The notes under the pieces are model-generated. The model saw nothing but the letters and a program-made list of their open reading frames with translations, did not search any database and was not told where the DNA came from. This document shows positions 33,828 to 43,819 of a DNA stretch of 64,000 nucleotides, in pieces; the stretch's first letter is position 1, and each line of letters starts with the position of its first letter. A program made the translations under genes and the position numbers. The DNA is taken from the NCBI GenBank assembly GCA_964525165.1, contig CAZGGG010000003.1, positions 1-64,000 of the forward strand, written 5' to 3'. This DNA is from JAWLFI01 sp964525165. Lineage in GTDB: Bacteria; Bacteroidota; Bacteroidia; Chitinophagales; Saprospiraceae.

Positions 33828-34889
33828 ATGGCCATGAATAAAGAAGATTCCAGAAATCAAGATCAAAATTCTCAAAGCTTTCAAAAGCTTTTTTCGTCCT
33901 CTCCTGAGAATACTGGCCAGGTAATAGATCACAAGCAACTATTTATCGTTGCATCCAAGGATCTCACTGATAAATTGAATACCCGATTTGAGCAATATGC
34001 CAACCATTTTAAGAATCAACTTCAATTAAGCTTTATAGAATCCTCAGATACTGAACGGATTGAAAAACTATTAGCCGAAAGTGTTACGAACCCGATGAGT
34101 GTGGTATTGACCCTGGGTACCCATACCTATATAGAAGATATCTTTTTTGCGGAAGCAGAAAAACAAATCAATCCTTTCAATATGGGGAATTGTTCTACCT
34201 CCGGCGAAGAATTGCTTTATCTGGGTGAACTGAAGGAAAAATATACCCATCAAATTTTCCTGACGAACCTTATTCAGATAGGCTTGCAGCTCCACTTGAG
34301 CAGCCCCAATTTCTTAAACAAACTAGATGAAGAAAATTTTGAATACCATAGAGTGGGTGCTTTGAAAGAAGATTTTACCCAAGTGGAACCTCTAATGAGA
34401 GACATCAATTACCTTCGTTTTAATGCAAACAGCATCAAGAATTCGGATTTTCCCGCCAAGAGCGACTTTAATCCGTCCGGTTTGACCTCAGAGGAAGCAC
34501 TCCAAACACTCCGCTATGCAGGGCTAAGCCCGAAAATGAACCTCATCCACTTCACAGGTTTTCTGGAAGAGCACATCGACCCGGTTTCGCTTGAATTTTT
34601 AGCTCAGGCAGTCTGGTATATCAGTCATGGACTAGATGGAAAGGTCACTGAAGACCCTTTCAATAGCCAAACGATTCAGGAGTATGTGATTGAGCACGAC
34701 TATTATGATTTTCCATTATCTTTTCTCAGGAGCAAAAAAAGCGGAAGATGGTGGATGAAGATTCCATCGACTCCTGATGCGCCATTTACGCATATCGCCA
34801 TTGCCTGCGATGCGCACGATTATCAGAAAGTAATTGAGGGAGAGATACCTTATAGACTATTAAAAGCCCTAGAGAGAGGAAAAGCTTAA
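33828..34889 (+). CDS. Ureohydrolase (arginase/formimidoylglutamase)-like protein without metal ligands
   Basis: 353 residues (second possible ATG at 33834). The C-terminal half matches the pattern I know from Bacteroidota arginase-family proteins: FEYHRVGALKEDFTQVEPLM, NPSGLTSEEALQTLRYAGLS, AVWYISHGLDGK and SGRWWMKIP. Where active enzymes have SFDxDxxDP and DAHxD metal motifs this protein has LRFNANSIKNSD and no DAHxD, so it should not bind the two manganese ions. Its place beside murF and the type IX genes hints at an envelope or secretion role. Tail overlaps murF by four bases. Confidence 0.65.
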   Translation: MAMNKEDSRNQDQNSQSFQKLFSSSPENTGQVIDHKQLFIVASKDLTDKLNTRFEQYANHFKNQLQLSFIESSDTERIEKLLAESVTNPMSVVLTLGTHTYIEDIFFAEAEKQINPFNMGNCSTSGEELLYLGELKEKYTHQIFLTNLIQIGLQLHLSSPNFLNKLDEENFEYHRVGALKEDFTQVEPLMRDINYLRFNANSIKNSDFPAKSDFNPSGLTSEEALQTLRYAGLSPKMNLIHFTGFLEEHIDPVSLEFLAQAVWYISHGLDGKVTEDPFNSQTIQEYVIEHDYYDFPLSFLRSKKSGRWWMKIPSTPDAPFTHIAIACDAHDYQKVIEGEIPYRLLKALERGKA

Positions 34890-36208
34890 AGATCTACCAA
34901 TTTCTCGAGTGCAATTCCTCTAGACCCCTTCAATAATACAGTCTTCCCTCTAAACGTGGCATGTTTCCATTCTTTGAGTAGTGCATCAACCGTTAAATAT
35001 TTTCGGACTTTGGAAGGCGCCAAAGTTTTACAAAATTGGTCTCCAACCAAATAGACTTCTTCGATATTCTGTAGCTGAGTGACCAAATCTACTATTTGCT
35101 GGTGGGCTTCTTCGGATGCACTCCCCAATTCCAGCATATCACCCAACACGAGAACTTTATGGGGATCTTTCCAGGCTGCGAAAGACTGCACCATCGATTT
35201 CATGCTATCAGGATTAGCGTTGTAAGCATCTTTAACATATTTGACGCCTTCAAAACGGAAAATTTGAGAGCGATTATTAGTGGGTTGATACAATTCTATC
35301 GCCCTCTTAATTTGAAGATCTGGCACCTCAAAATAAGTACCTACTGCAACAGCGCTCATAATATTCATAAAATTATGACGGCCCATCAGCGTAGATTCAA
35401 TCATATATTCTTGTTGATCATTCCCCCTAAATCTACATATAACGTTAGGCTCTGTACGAACTAATTGAATCGCAATATTCTTTTTAAACGTTTGCGCTTG
35501 TGCACCGCTATGGTAACTCATTCTATCAGAGACCCTTTGAGCCATTCGGTCCAGAAAAGGCTCATCAGAATTTACAAATACGACCCCTTGATTTTTAGCA
35601 AGATAATCATACAACTCCCCTTTACCCTTTCTGACTCCTTCTTCCCCTCCAAATCCTTCAAGATGGGCTCGACCAACATTCGTAATCAAGCCATAATCAG
35701 GTTTGGCGATGGTACAATAGCCGGCAATTTCTTTCTGAGCTGATGCACCCATTTCTAAGACTACAAACTCTACCTTGGGATGTATTTGAAGTATCGTCAA
35801 GGGTAAGCCTATATGATTGTTGTAGTTGCCTTTGGTATAATGAACCTTGAATTTTTTGGAAAGCACTTTCGCAACCAACTCTTTGGTAGTGGTTTTCCCG
35901 TTAGAACCTGTAATGGCGAGAACAGGCGCTTGTATATGATCTCTGTGAAAACTCGCTAGCTGCTGCAAAGACCTGAGCACATTTTCTACATGTAATAGTT
36001 TGGGATGATCGGGTTGATTGAGGACAGAAAGATCATCCACCACAGCGTAGGCAGCCCCCTGAGCTAAAGCTTCTTCTGCGAACTTATTACCGTTAAAGTT
36101 AGGCCCGGTCAGCGCAAAATAAATACTGCCTTTAACTTCTTCTCGGGTGTCCTTCGTTACCTTAGGATTTTGTAAAAACAATTCATATAACTCCTGGATG
36201 GATACCAT
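34886..36208 (-). CDS. murF: UDP-N-acetylmuramoyl-tripeptide--D-alanyl-D-alanine ligase
   Basis: 440 residues of the Mur ligase fold: N-terminal domain (1 to about 85), ATP-binding loop ITGSNGKTTTKEL (about residue 100), NYNNHIGLPLTIL, EMGASAQKEIAGYC, NVGRAHLEGFGG, and a C-terminal domain with DAYNANPDSMKSM and LGDMLELG. Adds D-Ala-D-Ala to the muropeptide precursor. It follows gldJ on the same strand behind a terminator. The gldJ-murF neighbourhood is common in Bacteroidota. Confidence 0.95.
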   Translation of the reverse strand: MVSIQELYELFLQNPKVTKDTREEVKGSIYFALTGPNFNGNKFAEEALAQGAAYAVVDDLSVLNQPDHPKLLHVENVLRSLQQLASFHRDHIQAPVLAITGSNGKTTTKELVAKVLSKKFKVHYTKGNYNNHIGLPLTILQIHPKVEFVVLEMGASAQKEIAGYCTIAKPDYGLITNVGRAHLEGFGGEEGVRKGKGELYDYLAKNQGVVFVNSDEPFLDRMAQRVSDRMSYHSGAQAQTFKKNIAIQLVRTEPNVICRFRGNDQQEYMIESTLMGRHNFMNIMSAVAVGTYFEVPDLQIKRAIELYQPTNNRSQIFRFEGVKYVKDAYNANPDSMKSMVQSFAAWKDPHKVLVLGDMLELGSASEEAHQQIVDLVTQLQNIEEVYLVGDQFCKTLAPSKVRKYLTVDALLKEWKHATFRGKTVLLKGSRGIALEKLVDL

Positions 36209-36230
36209 GATTCAATTTTTGCCACAAAAA

Positions 36231-36259
36231 AAAAGCCCATGCAATTGCACGGGCTTTAA
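36231..36259 (-). terminator. Terminator between gldJ and murF
   Basis: AAAGCCC pairs with GGGCTTT around atgcaattgcac (36232-36257), with A/T runs on both sides. On the minus strand it ends the gldJ transcript; the T-run is eight to nine bases. murF (start 36208) would then need its own promoter or read-through. Confidence 0.8.
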
Positions 36260-36279
36260 TTTACAACTTATTAAGATTT

Positions 36280-37810
36280 TTACTTATATCTTCTTCCAAC
36301 CTTTCTGGCTCTGGACTTAAACATATTTCCAGCTTCATCATTGTTGGTCTGAGCGCCCAATCTAATCATAGCGCAACGGAATCCGATGGTTGCACTAGAC
36401 TTATCCTGGTCGTAGTATCTTCTAGTACCTGGTGACAACCAGAATAATCTGTCTGCCCATGACCCTCCTTTAATGACTCTTGAAGAGTCACTAANNNNNN
36501 NNNNTTCCACTGGCATACTCTATTTCTTCAGAGTCTCCATCTAAGTAATCTCTCAAGTCAGATTTACGATAATTTCTTCTTTTCGCTAACTCTTCTTCTG
36601 TTTGTGCTCTTCTAGGAATTCTACCTAAGCTATCAACCTCTACTTCATTTCCTTCTTCATCTCTGACTTTCACTTTGTAGATATTACCACGGAAAGGGTT
36701 TAAGTCTTGACTCTCAGCATCTCTTACCGTCTCAGAAGTCAATGGTCGATAAACATCAGCTACCCACTCATTTACATTACCGGACATATTGAATAGTCCA
36801 AAATCATTTGGATAGTAAGACTTCACCGGACCAGGTATAGCAGCATCATCATTCAAGTTGCCCGATAATCCCATGTAGTCACCGGCTCCTCTCTTATAGT
36901 TTGCCAACATATCTCCTTGATACTTATCTCTCACTTGGTAGCGAGCAGTATAACCATCCCATGGGAAATATCTTCGATCCGTAATATTTTCAGATTCTTC
37001 AATTTCGTGATTACCAACTAGTGCCAAGGCAGCATATTCCCATTCTGCTTCAGTAGGCAATCTATAAGCCGGTAACATGATACCATCTGTCTTGCGTACA
37101 GGTCTTTCGCCGCCCGTAGCCACGTCTTCAAGATTCTTTCTGACGTTTCCGGTATACTGTCCGGCATAATATGCTTCTGTACTAAAGAATGCTAAATCAT
37201 CTTCTCCTGCTGTGGAATCAGCTCCACCACCACCTTCAACTCCAGGAGGGTTCTGTATACCACGATTGATGAGGATAGCCTCGTTCGCCCGGTCTGTTCT
37301 CCAAAGGCAAAAAGCATTTGCTTGATCCCAATTTACACCCACTACCGGATACATATCATAAGCAGGGTATCTGAAATAATTCTCTACCAAAGGATCATTG
37401 AATGTCAATTCCTCTCTCCACACTAAGGTGTCCGGAAGTGCATCAAAATAAACTTCTGGATAAGTTTCTATAAAGTTTCTTTTTGTCCACTCTGTGTAGA
37501 AACGATAATCCAAGTTGGGAACCTCAGTCTGATCTATGTAGAAAGACGAGACTGTCACTCTTCTAGGCTGGTTGTTCCACTCATAGGTAACATCTTCCTG
37601 TACTGTACCCATAGAGAACGTACCCCCTTCAATGAGAACAAGGTTAGGACCTGCTTCTTGTTGTTCAAAATCAATTTTCTCGTAACCACCCCACTCAGGA
37701 TCATTGTATTCCCAACCCGTGGTGAGTGATGTTTCTGACTTCTTGCAGCCTACAGTCGCTACTAAAGCGAACGCAAAGGCCATCCATAATGTATTCTTCA
37801 AACGATTCAT
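36280..37810 (-). CDS. gldJ: Gliding motility / type IX secretion lipoprotein GldJ
   Basis: About 510 residues with the N gap inside. ATG 37810 gives a lipoprotein signal MNRLKNTLWMAFAFALVATV then GC. The mature part is a formylglycine-generating-enzyme-like fold typical of GldJ (LVLIEGGTFSMGTVQED, NNQPRRVTVSSFYIDQTEV, GVNWDQANAFCLWRTDRANE, RLPTEAEWEYAAL, FNMSGNVNEWVADVY). The 36280-36490 piece, SRVIKGGSWADRLFW to the end, supplies the C-terminus. GldJ is needed for gliding and for PorK/GldK stability in flavobacteria. With exactly ten Ns the two parts would be out of frame, so the gap length is wrong rather than the gene broken. Confidence 0.92.
36495..36504. other. Assembly gap (10 N) inside gldJ
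   Basis: Ten Ns between the codons for EYASG and SDSSRVIK. The frames on the two sides agree only if the true gap is not ten bases. Confidence 0.9.
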
Positions 37811-37908
37811 GTGTTCCAACACTTTTTTAGGCGTTGCAAATATAGGAATATCCCTAAGATTTAAAACTTCTTTTCTTAACGCAATTATTTTCGAAAGATT
37901 GTTTGTCA

Positions 37909-38913
37909 TTATCGAAACAATCCAAAACAATCATCATAATTGACAGGCTTGTCATAATTGAGGATAAAATTTAATCCTAATTCATGCGCCCCACCTGAAT
38001 TTACAGACAAGGAAGATACAGTTATATCGTAACTATATCCAAATCTAACCAATCCCGATCGAAAACCAATAGACAAAATGATCGCATCCGGATTCGTCCA
38101 GGCATGCCTGTATGCTATACCTCCAAAAACTGGACCAAGTCCACCATGTAACCCTAAATTAATTTGCCGAAAGGTTCCTTGATTGACAAAAATAATATTA
38201 GGAGAGAGCATTGGATCACCTGGTCTGTATTGATCACCTGCCGGCGAAATTTGCCAGCCTGCATGTAAAACCATGCGCATTGGCAACCCACCGGATAAAT
38301 TATCAGCATCTTCGAAAAATGTCAATTGAGGGGTATTCAAGTGCTTTAAGCTAATCCCACCATAAAATTCTTTTGAATATACCGCGACCCCAAAACCGAG
38401 ATCAAAGTTATATAGAGAAGTTTGATCCGGCGGTGTTTCGCTTGTAGGTATGATTCCACCTCCGGGTGTATTTGCCCCAAACTGTGGATCCAATTGATCA
38501 AAAAATACCAATTGGTCCCATGCAAGCCTTGTCTGCAAAGCTCCCACTTCCAAACCCGCTTTTACAAACAACTTTCGATTCACACGTAAACGGTAACTAT
38601 ACTGAAGCATGGCTTTATTATTCTGCAGGAGTCCGTTTCCTGCATCATCAGCTACCAGGACCAGCCCGATACCGGAATTCGCGTTTTCAAAGAATTGATC
38701 ATAAGAAGCAGCATAAGTCACATAGGCCTGATTGATAGATGGCCATTGATTCCTATAATTCAAATAGAAATTAGGCCCGATATTGTTACCCACAAAAGCC
38801 GGATTCAATTGCGTGGGAGCAAGATAAAATTGACTAAAAACAGGATCCTGCCCCTTGAGTATGAAGCTAAGGAGTAGCCAAGAGAGTATTAAGAACCATT
38901 TGTTAAATTTCAT
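37909..38913 (-). CDS. Type IX secretion membrane protein, PorP/SprF family
   Basis: 334 residues from ATG 38913; signal MKFNKWFLILSWLLLSFILK then GQ. The mature start DPVFSQFYLAPTQLNPAFVG is the family hallmark, followed by NYRNQWPSI and a beta-barrel ending in NFILNYDKPV. PorP/SprF proteins are outer-membrane partners of secreted adhesins and gliding machinery. Many paralogues exist per genome, so I do not assign PorP versus SprF. Divergent from porU, 121 bases apart; gldJ follows 98 bases downstream. Confidence 0.92.
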   Translation of the reverse strand: MKFNKWFLILSWLLLSFILKGQDPVFSQFYLAPTQLNPAFVGNNIGPNFYLNYRNQWPSINQAYVTYAASYDQFFENANSGIGLVLVADDAGNGLLQNNKAMLQYSYRLRVNRKLFVKAGLEVGALQTRLAWDQLVFFDQLDPQFGANTPGGGIIPTSETPPDQTSLYNFDLGFGVAVYSKEFYGGISLKHLNTPQLTFFEDADNLSGGLPMRMVLHAGWQISPAGDQYRPGDPMLSPNIIFVNQGTFRQINLGLHGGLGPVFGGIAYRHAWTNPDAIILSIGFRSGLVRFGYSYDITVSSLSVNSGGAHELGLNFILNYDKPVNYDDCFGLFR

Positions 38914-39034
38914 CAATCGCATACCAAGTCCTAAATTCGTACGTAAATGTAATAGGTTCAAAAGGAATGAGCGATATTTCCTGTTTAAACTATCTACTTT
39001 TCAACGAATCCCTTTTATTTTTCGTTTGAGAGTT

Positions 39035-42000
39035 ATGAATTTGTCCAATATGAACGTCACTTTCAGGCTAATATGTTCACTGCTAATTATTTTTTTAGTC
39101 AGACCTACCTATGCACAGGAGTTCAAAGCTAAATCTTCCCTTGCAGAGGGTCAGTTGTTTAAGTTTCAAGTAGAACAACAAGGTATCTATACGATTACTT
39201 ATGACCTTCTCAATAGTATAGAAGGTCTTGTGGTGAGCCAAATCAATCCTGACCAATTGCAAATCCTTGTAAATGGAGGAGGCCCCGTCCCTAGGTCAAA
39301 TAGTGACTTTCGTATTGATGATTGGATAGAAAGGCCGACCTTGAGTGTCGGTCTGGCCGATGGTTCTTTCGATCCCGGAGATTATTTATCCTTTTATATG
39401 GAAGGGCCTCATACTGTGGAGTTTGAAAAGAACGCCTTTCGGCAAAAGAGTAACCCGTTCTCTTTTTATGACTACTTTATCTTGAAGGTAAGCGATCAAA
39501 TCAATCGGACGGAATTAGAAATTGTGGATTACGATGAAGCCCCCGTTTATGAAATTGATAGTGTCAGGGCATACAAACATTGGGAACAAGAAAGAATTAA
39601 CCTTCAGGACTATGTCGTATCTACCCATGGTTCCGGGAAAACTTGGTATGGAGATCCTTTCAATATTACTCGATCAAGAGATTACACACAAGAATTAAGT
39701 CCTTTAGAAGGTGTCAGTGAAATGCACCCTCTCTATATATCCTTTGCATTTGCCTCAAGGGCAGGAAATGGTGCAGGTCTCAGACTAACTGTTAACGAAG
39801 CCTCCTTTAACTATAGTTTCGGTAGTGTCAATTTAGGGAATCCGGAAGCTATTGTTGCCAGATCGGTGGAACCTACGGAACGCGTCAACGGCGCCCCTAT
39901 TACTGAAATCAAACTCGACTATTTAAATAGGTCCAACATTGACGAAGCTTGGTTAGATTATATCACTTTGAGCTATGTGCCGCAACAGATACAAATTGAA
40001 CAGCCTACTCCTTTGTATACTAGTGACATCTACGATGGCTTCGCTCAATTCAATTTTGACTTTTCCGGCGATCGGGCATTAGCATTGAACGTAACAAAAC
40101 CCGATCAACTCTATGGCTTACCAACTTCCGTTTCAAATGCAAAAATCACTTTCTTAGATAAGGGACATACTGAAATTCAAAAGTATATTGTCATTCATCC
40201 GGAAAGAATTTACCAAAGGCCTGAATTTGTGGAGGCCCTCACCCCTCAAAACTTGCATGCAACCACTACACCTCAGTGTCTGGTAGTATATCACCCTGAT
40301 TTTGAAGCTGCCGTTGATAAATGGATGCAACACAGAAGTCAATATTCCAATATCAAGGTTCAAAAAGCCAACGTTTTTGACATTTATAATGAGTTTAGTG
40401 GTGGTGCACAAGATCCGGGGGCTATCAGAGACTTTTGCAGAATGTACTTTGAAAGAGATGAGGGTTTTGAATGGTTACTCCTTTTTGGAGATGGCTCTTT
40501 TGACTATCGACACATCAATAAAGCCCATCCTTTTGCTTCTTTTGTACCGGTCTATGAAACGGATCGAACCCTAAGTCCTATTACGTCTTTCCCTACCGAT
40601 GATTTTTACGCTTTGCTCAACAGAAATGAAGGCGACGATTTGGTGGGCGCTTTAGATATAAGTGTTGGGCGTTTCCCTGTCAGTACGCTTGAAGAAGCAG
40701 AGCATATGGTAGAAAAAGTCATAAGGTATGAGACTTCTCCTCAAGCCTTTGGAGAATGGCGATTAAAACAGATGTTCCTCGCTGACGACGAAGACAGTAA
40801 TATACATGTGCGTGATGCTGATGAGATCGCAGAGAAAGTAAGAGAAGATTCACTTTTTAATCTCACGAAGGTATATTTCGATGCTTACACTCAGGTGAGT
40901 GGAGCCGGAGGAGTCAGAATTCCTGACGCAAACGAAAAAATCAATGAAGAAATTTTTAAAGGTAGCTTGATTGTGAACTATTTAGGACATGGAGGCCCTT
41001 TTGGCATGGCACAAGAAAGAGTTCTTGAAAATAGTCAGATACAATCCTGGACCAATCAGGACAAACTCCCGCTATTCGTAACTGCCACCTGTACTTTCGC
41101 TCCTTATGATGACCCCTCTCTTAACTCCTCAGGAGAAATTTTAGTCAAAAAAGAAAATGGCGGAAGCATTGCATTATTTACAACGGTGAGACCGGTTTAT
41201 TCAAGCTCAAACAAACGCTTAACCGATGCAGCTTTTGAAAAAATATTTGACAAAAAGGAGGGGCATTATCAGACTCTCGGAGAAATTCTAAAGAATGCAA
41301 AGAATAGTAATTCCAGTGATACCCTTTCTAACAATGCCAGGAAATTCGCTTTGCTGGGTGATCCAACATTAAAACTTGCTATTCCAGAATACCAAGTGAT
41401 TACTTCCACGATCAATGACCAAAACGCTCAGCTTTCTTCGGACACATTAAGTCCATTGGAAACGACGACCATTACCGGCTACATTGCTGATGAGTTGGGA
41501 GATATTTTGACAGATTTTAATGGTACCCTCTACCCTACCTTATTTGATAAAGAACAGCTTCGCTTTACTTTAGGTCAAGACCCCGGAAGTCGAGTTCAAG
41601 CATTTAAAACACAGGAAAACATCCTTTGGAAAGGGAAAGTGGAAATTACGAATGGTAGTTTCTCGTTTAGTTTTGTACTTCCAAAATCAATTGACCCGGA
41701 ATTCGGGAATGGAAAAATGAGTTACTATGCGCACAACAATGCGCGTTCTGTGGATGCAGCCGGAGCTTATGATAAATTGATCATCGGAGGATTGCCTGAG
41801 GATACTATATTAGGCGACCAATCCCCTATAGTTTCCTTATATCTTGATAATCGGTCTTTTGAGAATGGAGATAGAGTGGGGCCTAACCCCATCCTCATTG
41901 CTGACTTAGAGGATGATTTGGGCATCAATCTCAGCAGTAATAGTTTAGGTCATGAGATCATAGCGTTTTTAGATGGACAAAGAGACCAAGCCATTGTACT

Positions 42001-42484
42001 GAATAACTTTTTCGAGCCTTCAGAAGATAATTTTAAAGCGGGTACTGTTGTATATCCTCTTCAAGGCCTTTCACCCGGACCGCACACCTTAAGTCTAAGA
42101 GCCTGGGATGTCAATCAAAATTTTGCGGAAGCGGAAATTGACTTTATCGTCATAGAAACAGAAGAGGATCAAGTTTTTGATGTCATTGCCTATCCTAATC
42201 CTTTTGCAAGTAAAACCTGTATCCGTTTTAAGACTAACTTAGCCCCGGGGCTTTACGATGGTGTATTAGAAATATTTGACCTGAGCGGTCGACTTATTGA
42301 GGAACAGCCCATTGATGCGAATATCATAGGGAGCACCGTAGATTGTATCGAGTGGGCGCCGGCGAATACATATTCCCGGCTTTCAGCGGGTCTTTACTTC
42401 GCACGCTTAAAAATAGTAGATGAAGCAAACAATGTCAACTTACACAGTGCCGTTAAGAAGTTGATATATACTCAAGCACAATAA
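39035..42484 (+). CDS. porU: Type IX secretion C-terminal signal peptidase PorU
   Basis: 1149 residues from ATG 39035 (signal ending RPTYAQ; an alternative ATG is at 39050). A gingipain-like C25 peptidase domain covers about residues 430-780; the likely catalytic pair is His652 in NYLGHGGPFG and Cys686 in TATCTFAPYDD. Beta-sandwich domains flank it, and the C-terminus (YPNPFASKTCIRF, EIFDLSGRLIEEQ, LSAGLYFARLKI) looks like a sorting domain that PorU is known to keep. It removes the sorting signal of cargo and links the cargo to the surface. Transcribed with porV. Confidence 0.94.
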   Translation: MNLSNMNVTFRLICSLLIIFLVRPTYAQEFKAKSSLAEGQLFKFQVEQQGIYTITYDLLNSIEGLVVSQINPDQLQILVNGGGPVPRSNSDFRIDDWIERPTLSVGLADGSFDPGDYLSFYMEGPHTVEFEKNAFRQKSNPFSFYDYFILKVSDQINRTELEIVDYDEAPVYEIDSVRAYKHWEQERINLQDYVVSTHGSGKTWYGDPFNITRSRDYTQELSPLEGVSEMHPLYISFAFASRAGNGAGLRLTVNEASFNYSFGSVNLGNPEAIVARSVEPTERVNGAPITEIKLDYLNRSNIDEAWLDYITLSYVPQQIQIEQPTPLYTSDIYDGFAQFNFDFSGDRALALNVTKPDQLYGLPTSVSNAKITFLDKGHTEIQKYIVIHPERIYQRPEFVEALTPQNLHATTTPQCLVVYHPDFEAAVDKWMQHRSQYSNIKVQKANVFDIYNEFSGGAQDPGAIRDFCRMYFERDEGFEWLLLFGDGSFDYRHINKAHPFASFVPVYETDRTLSPITSFPTDDFYALLNRNEGDDLVGALDISVGRFPVSTLEEAEHMVEKVIRYETSPQAFGEWRLKQMFLADDEDSNIHVRDADEIAEKVREDSLFNLTKVYFDAYTQVSGAGGVRIPDANEKINEEIFKGSLIVNYLGHGGPFGMAQERVLENSQIQSWTNQDKLPLFVTATCTFAPYDDPSLNSSGEILVKKENGGSIALFTTVRPVYSSSNKRLTDAAFEKIFDKKEGHYQTLGEILKNAKNSNSSDTLSNNARKFALLGDPTLKLAIPEYQVITSTINDQNAQLSSDTLSPLETTTITGYIADELGDILTDFNGTLYPTLFDKEQLRFTLGQDPGSRVQAFKTQENILWKGKVEITNGSFSFSFVLPKSIDPEFGNGKMSYYAHNNARSVDAAGAYDKLIIGGLPEDTILGDQSPIVSLYLDNRSFENGDRVGPNPILIADLEDDLGINLSSNSLGHEIIAFLDGQRDQAIVLNNFFEPSEDNFKAGTVVYPLQGLSPGPHTLSLRAWDVNQNFAEAEIDFIVIETEEDQVFDVIAYPNPFASKTCIRFKTNLAPGLYDGVLEIFDLSGRLIEEQPIDANIIGSTVDCIEWAPANTYSRLSAGLYFARLKIVDEANNVNLHSAVKKLIYTQAQ

Positions 42485-42528
42485 TATCTTGGGTTTATCT
42501 ATATTTGTCGTCAGAGAAAATCAAGCTT

Positions 42529-43764
42529 ATGTTTAGATTCTTGCCTAAAGTATTCATTGCAGGCATTTTAATGCTCATGTTCAGCCTTAATGCTCAAGCT
42601 CAATGTGAGTTCAACGCGGAAACCGGACAATATGTAGTAGCCGGTACGGACCAACCTTGTCCAAACCCGGTACTGACTGCGGTTCCATTCCTGACTATTA
42701 CGCCTGATGCTCGATCCGGAGCTATGGGTGATGTAGGTGTGGCTTTGGATGGTACGCCTAATAGTTTGCATCACAATGCCTCTGCTTTGGCTTTTACCGA
42801 AAAGAACTTTGGTATTTCAGCAACTTATACTCCTTGGTTAAGAGGTATCGTTGGAGATGTTTATTTGGCATATTTGGCCGGATACTACAAACCTGACGAT
42901 GTGCAGGCTGTGGGACTCTCCCTTAAATATTTCTCTTTAGGCTCCATTGAATTCACCAATACAGAAGGTGCAAGTACGGGTACCGGTATGCCCCGAGAGT
43001 GGGAAATCGGAGCTACCTATGCTAGAAAATTAAGTGAGTCTTTCTCTATGTCTGTGGGAGCTAAATATATCTACTCTAACTTGGCAGCAGGACAAACGCT
43101 TCCCAGCTCTACTATAGAGATTAATGCAGCCAACTCTTTTGCGGTGGATATTGGAATGCAATATCAATCAGAGGTGGTCGATGACCAATTACTAACGATT
43201 GGACTTGCCTTCACCAACTTGGGTACAAAAGTTTCCTACACGAATGCTACGGAAGCAAGAGATTTCATACCCACTAATTTAGCACTGGGAGCTTCATACA
43301 AGATCGATATAGACGAATACAACAGTATTACATTTGCAGGGCAAGCCAATAAACTTTTGGTCCCCAGCCCTGCTATCATTGCAGACACTTCAGATATTCT
43401 CGATGAGAATGGTAATGGTATTCTTGATTACCGCGAGCAATCTTTATTCAGTGGTGTATTTGGCTCTTTCACGGATGCTCCTAATGGGTTTGGTGAGGAG
43501 TTAAGAGAAATCACCTGGAGTTTAGGAATGGAGTATTGGTATCAGGAGCAATTTGCCGTGAGAGCCGGATATTTCCATGAGCATGTAACAAAAGGTAATA
43601 GACAATTTTTAACGTTCGGGTTCGGATTGAGATATAATTCATTTGGGCTTGACTTCTCCTATTTGGTATCTACCTCCACACAAATTAACCCGCTGGCGAA
43701 TACGCTTCGTGTATCCTTACAGGTTGGCTTGGGTGTATTTACAGGCGAAGACGAAAGTATATAG
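42529..43764 (+). CDS. porV: Type IX secretion outer-membrane protein PorV (LptO)
   Basis: 411 residues from ATG 42529 (signal FLPKVFIAGILMLMFSLNAQ; the earlier TTG at 42505 was rejected). Hallmark FLTITPDARSGAMGDVGVAL and PNSLHHNASALAF near residues 60-90; FadL-like barrel ending FGFGLRYNSFGLDFSYLV. PorV shuttles folded cargo from the translocon to PorU. It starts 44 bases after porU and ends at a strong terminator. Confidence 0.95.
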   Translation: MFRFLPKVFIAGILMLMFSLNAQAQCEFNAETGQYVVAGTDQPCPNPVLTAVPFLTITPDARSGAMGDVGVALDGTPNSLHHNASALAFTEKNFGISATYTPWLRGIVGDVYLAYLAGYYKPDDVQAVGLSLKYFSLGSIEFTNTEGASTGTGMPREWEIGATYARKLSESFSMSVGAKYIYSNLAAGQTLPSSTIEINAANSFAVDIGMQYQSEVVDDQLLTIGLAFTNLGTKVSYTNATEARDFIPTNLALGASYKIDIDEYNSITFAGQANKLLVPSPAIIADTSDILDENGNGILDYREQSLFSGVFGSFTDAPNGFGEELREITWSLGMEYWYQEQFAVRAGYFHEHVTKGNRQFLTFGFGLRYNSFGLDFSYLVSTSTQINPLANTLRVSLQVGLGVFTGEDESI

Positions 43765-43782
43765 AGCACATTCAATGAGCAT

Positions 43783-43819
43783 AAAAAAGGGGCCTTCAAG
43801 ACGAAGAGCCCCTTTTTTT
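43783..43819 (+). terminator. Bidirectional terminator shared by porV and rnpB
   Basis: GGGGC-CTTC pairs with GAAG-a-GCCCC around loop aagac (43789-43812). T-run on the plus strand 43813-43819; A-run 43783-43788 acts as a T-run for the minus strand. Confidence 0.88.

Noticed and set aside
36280..36516. Separate small gene downstream of gldJ
   Set aside because: Its residues are the normal C-terminus of GldJ; it is separated only by the N gap.
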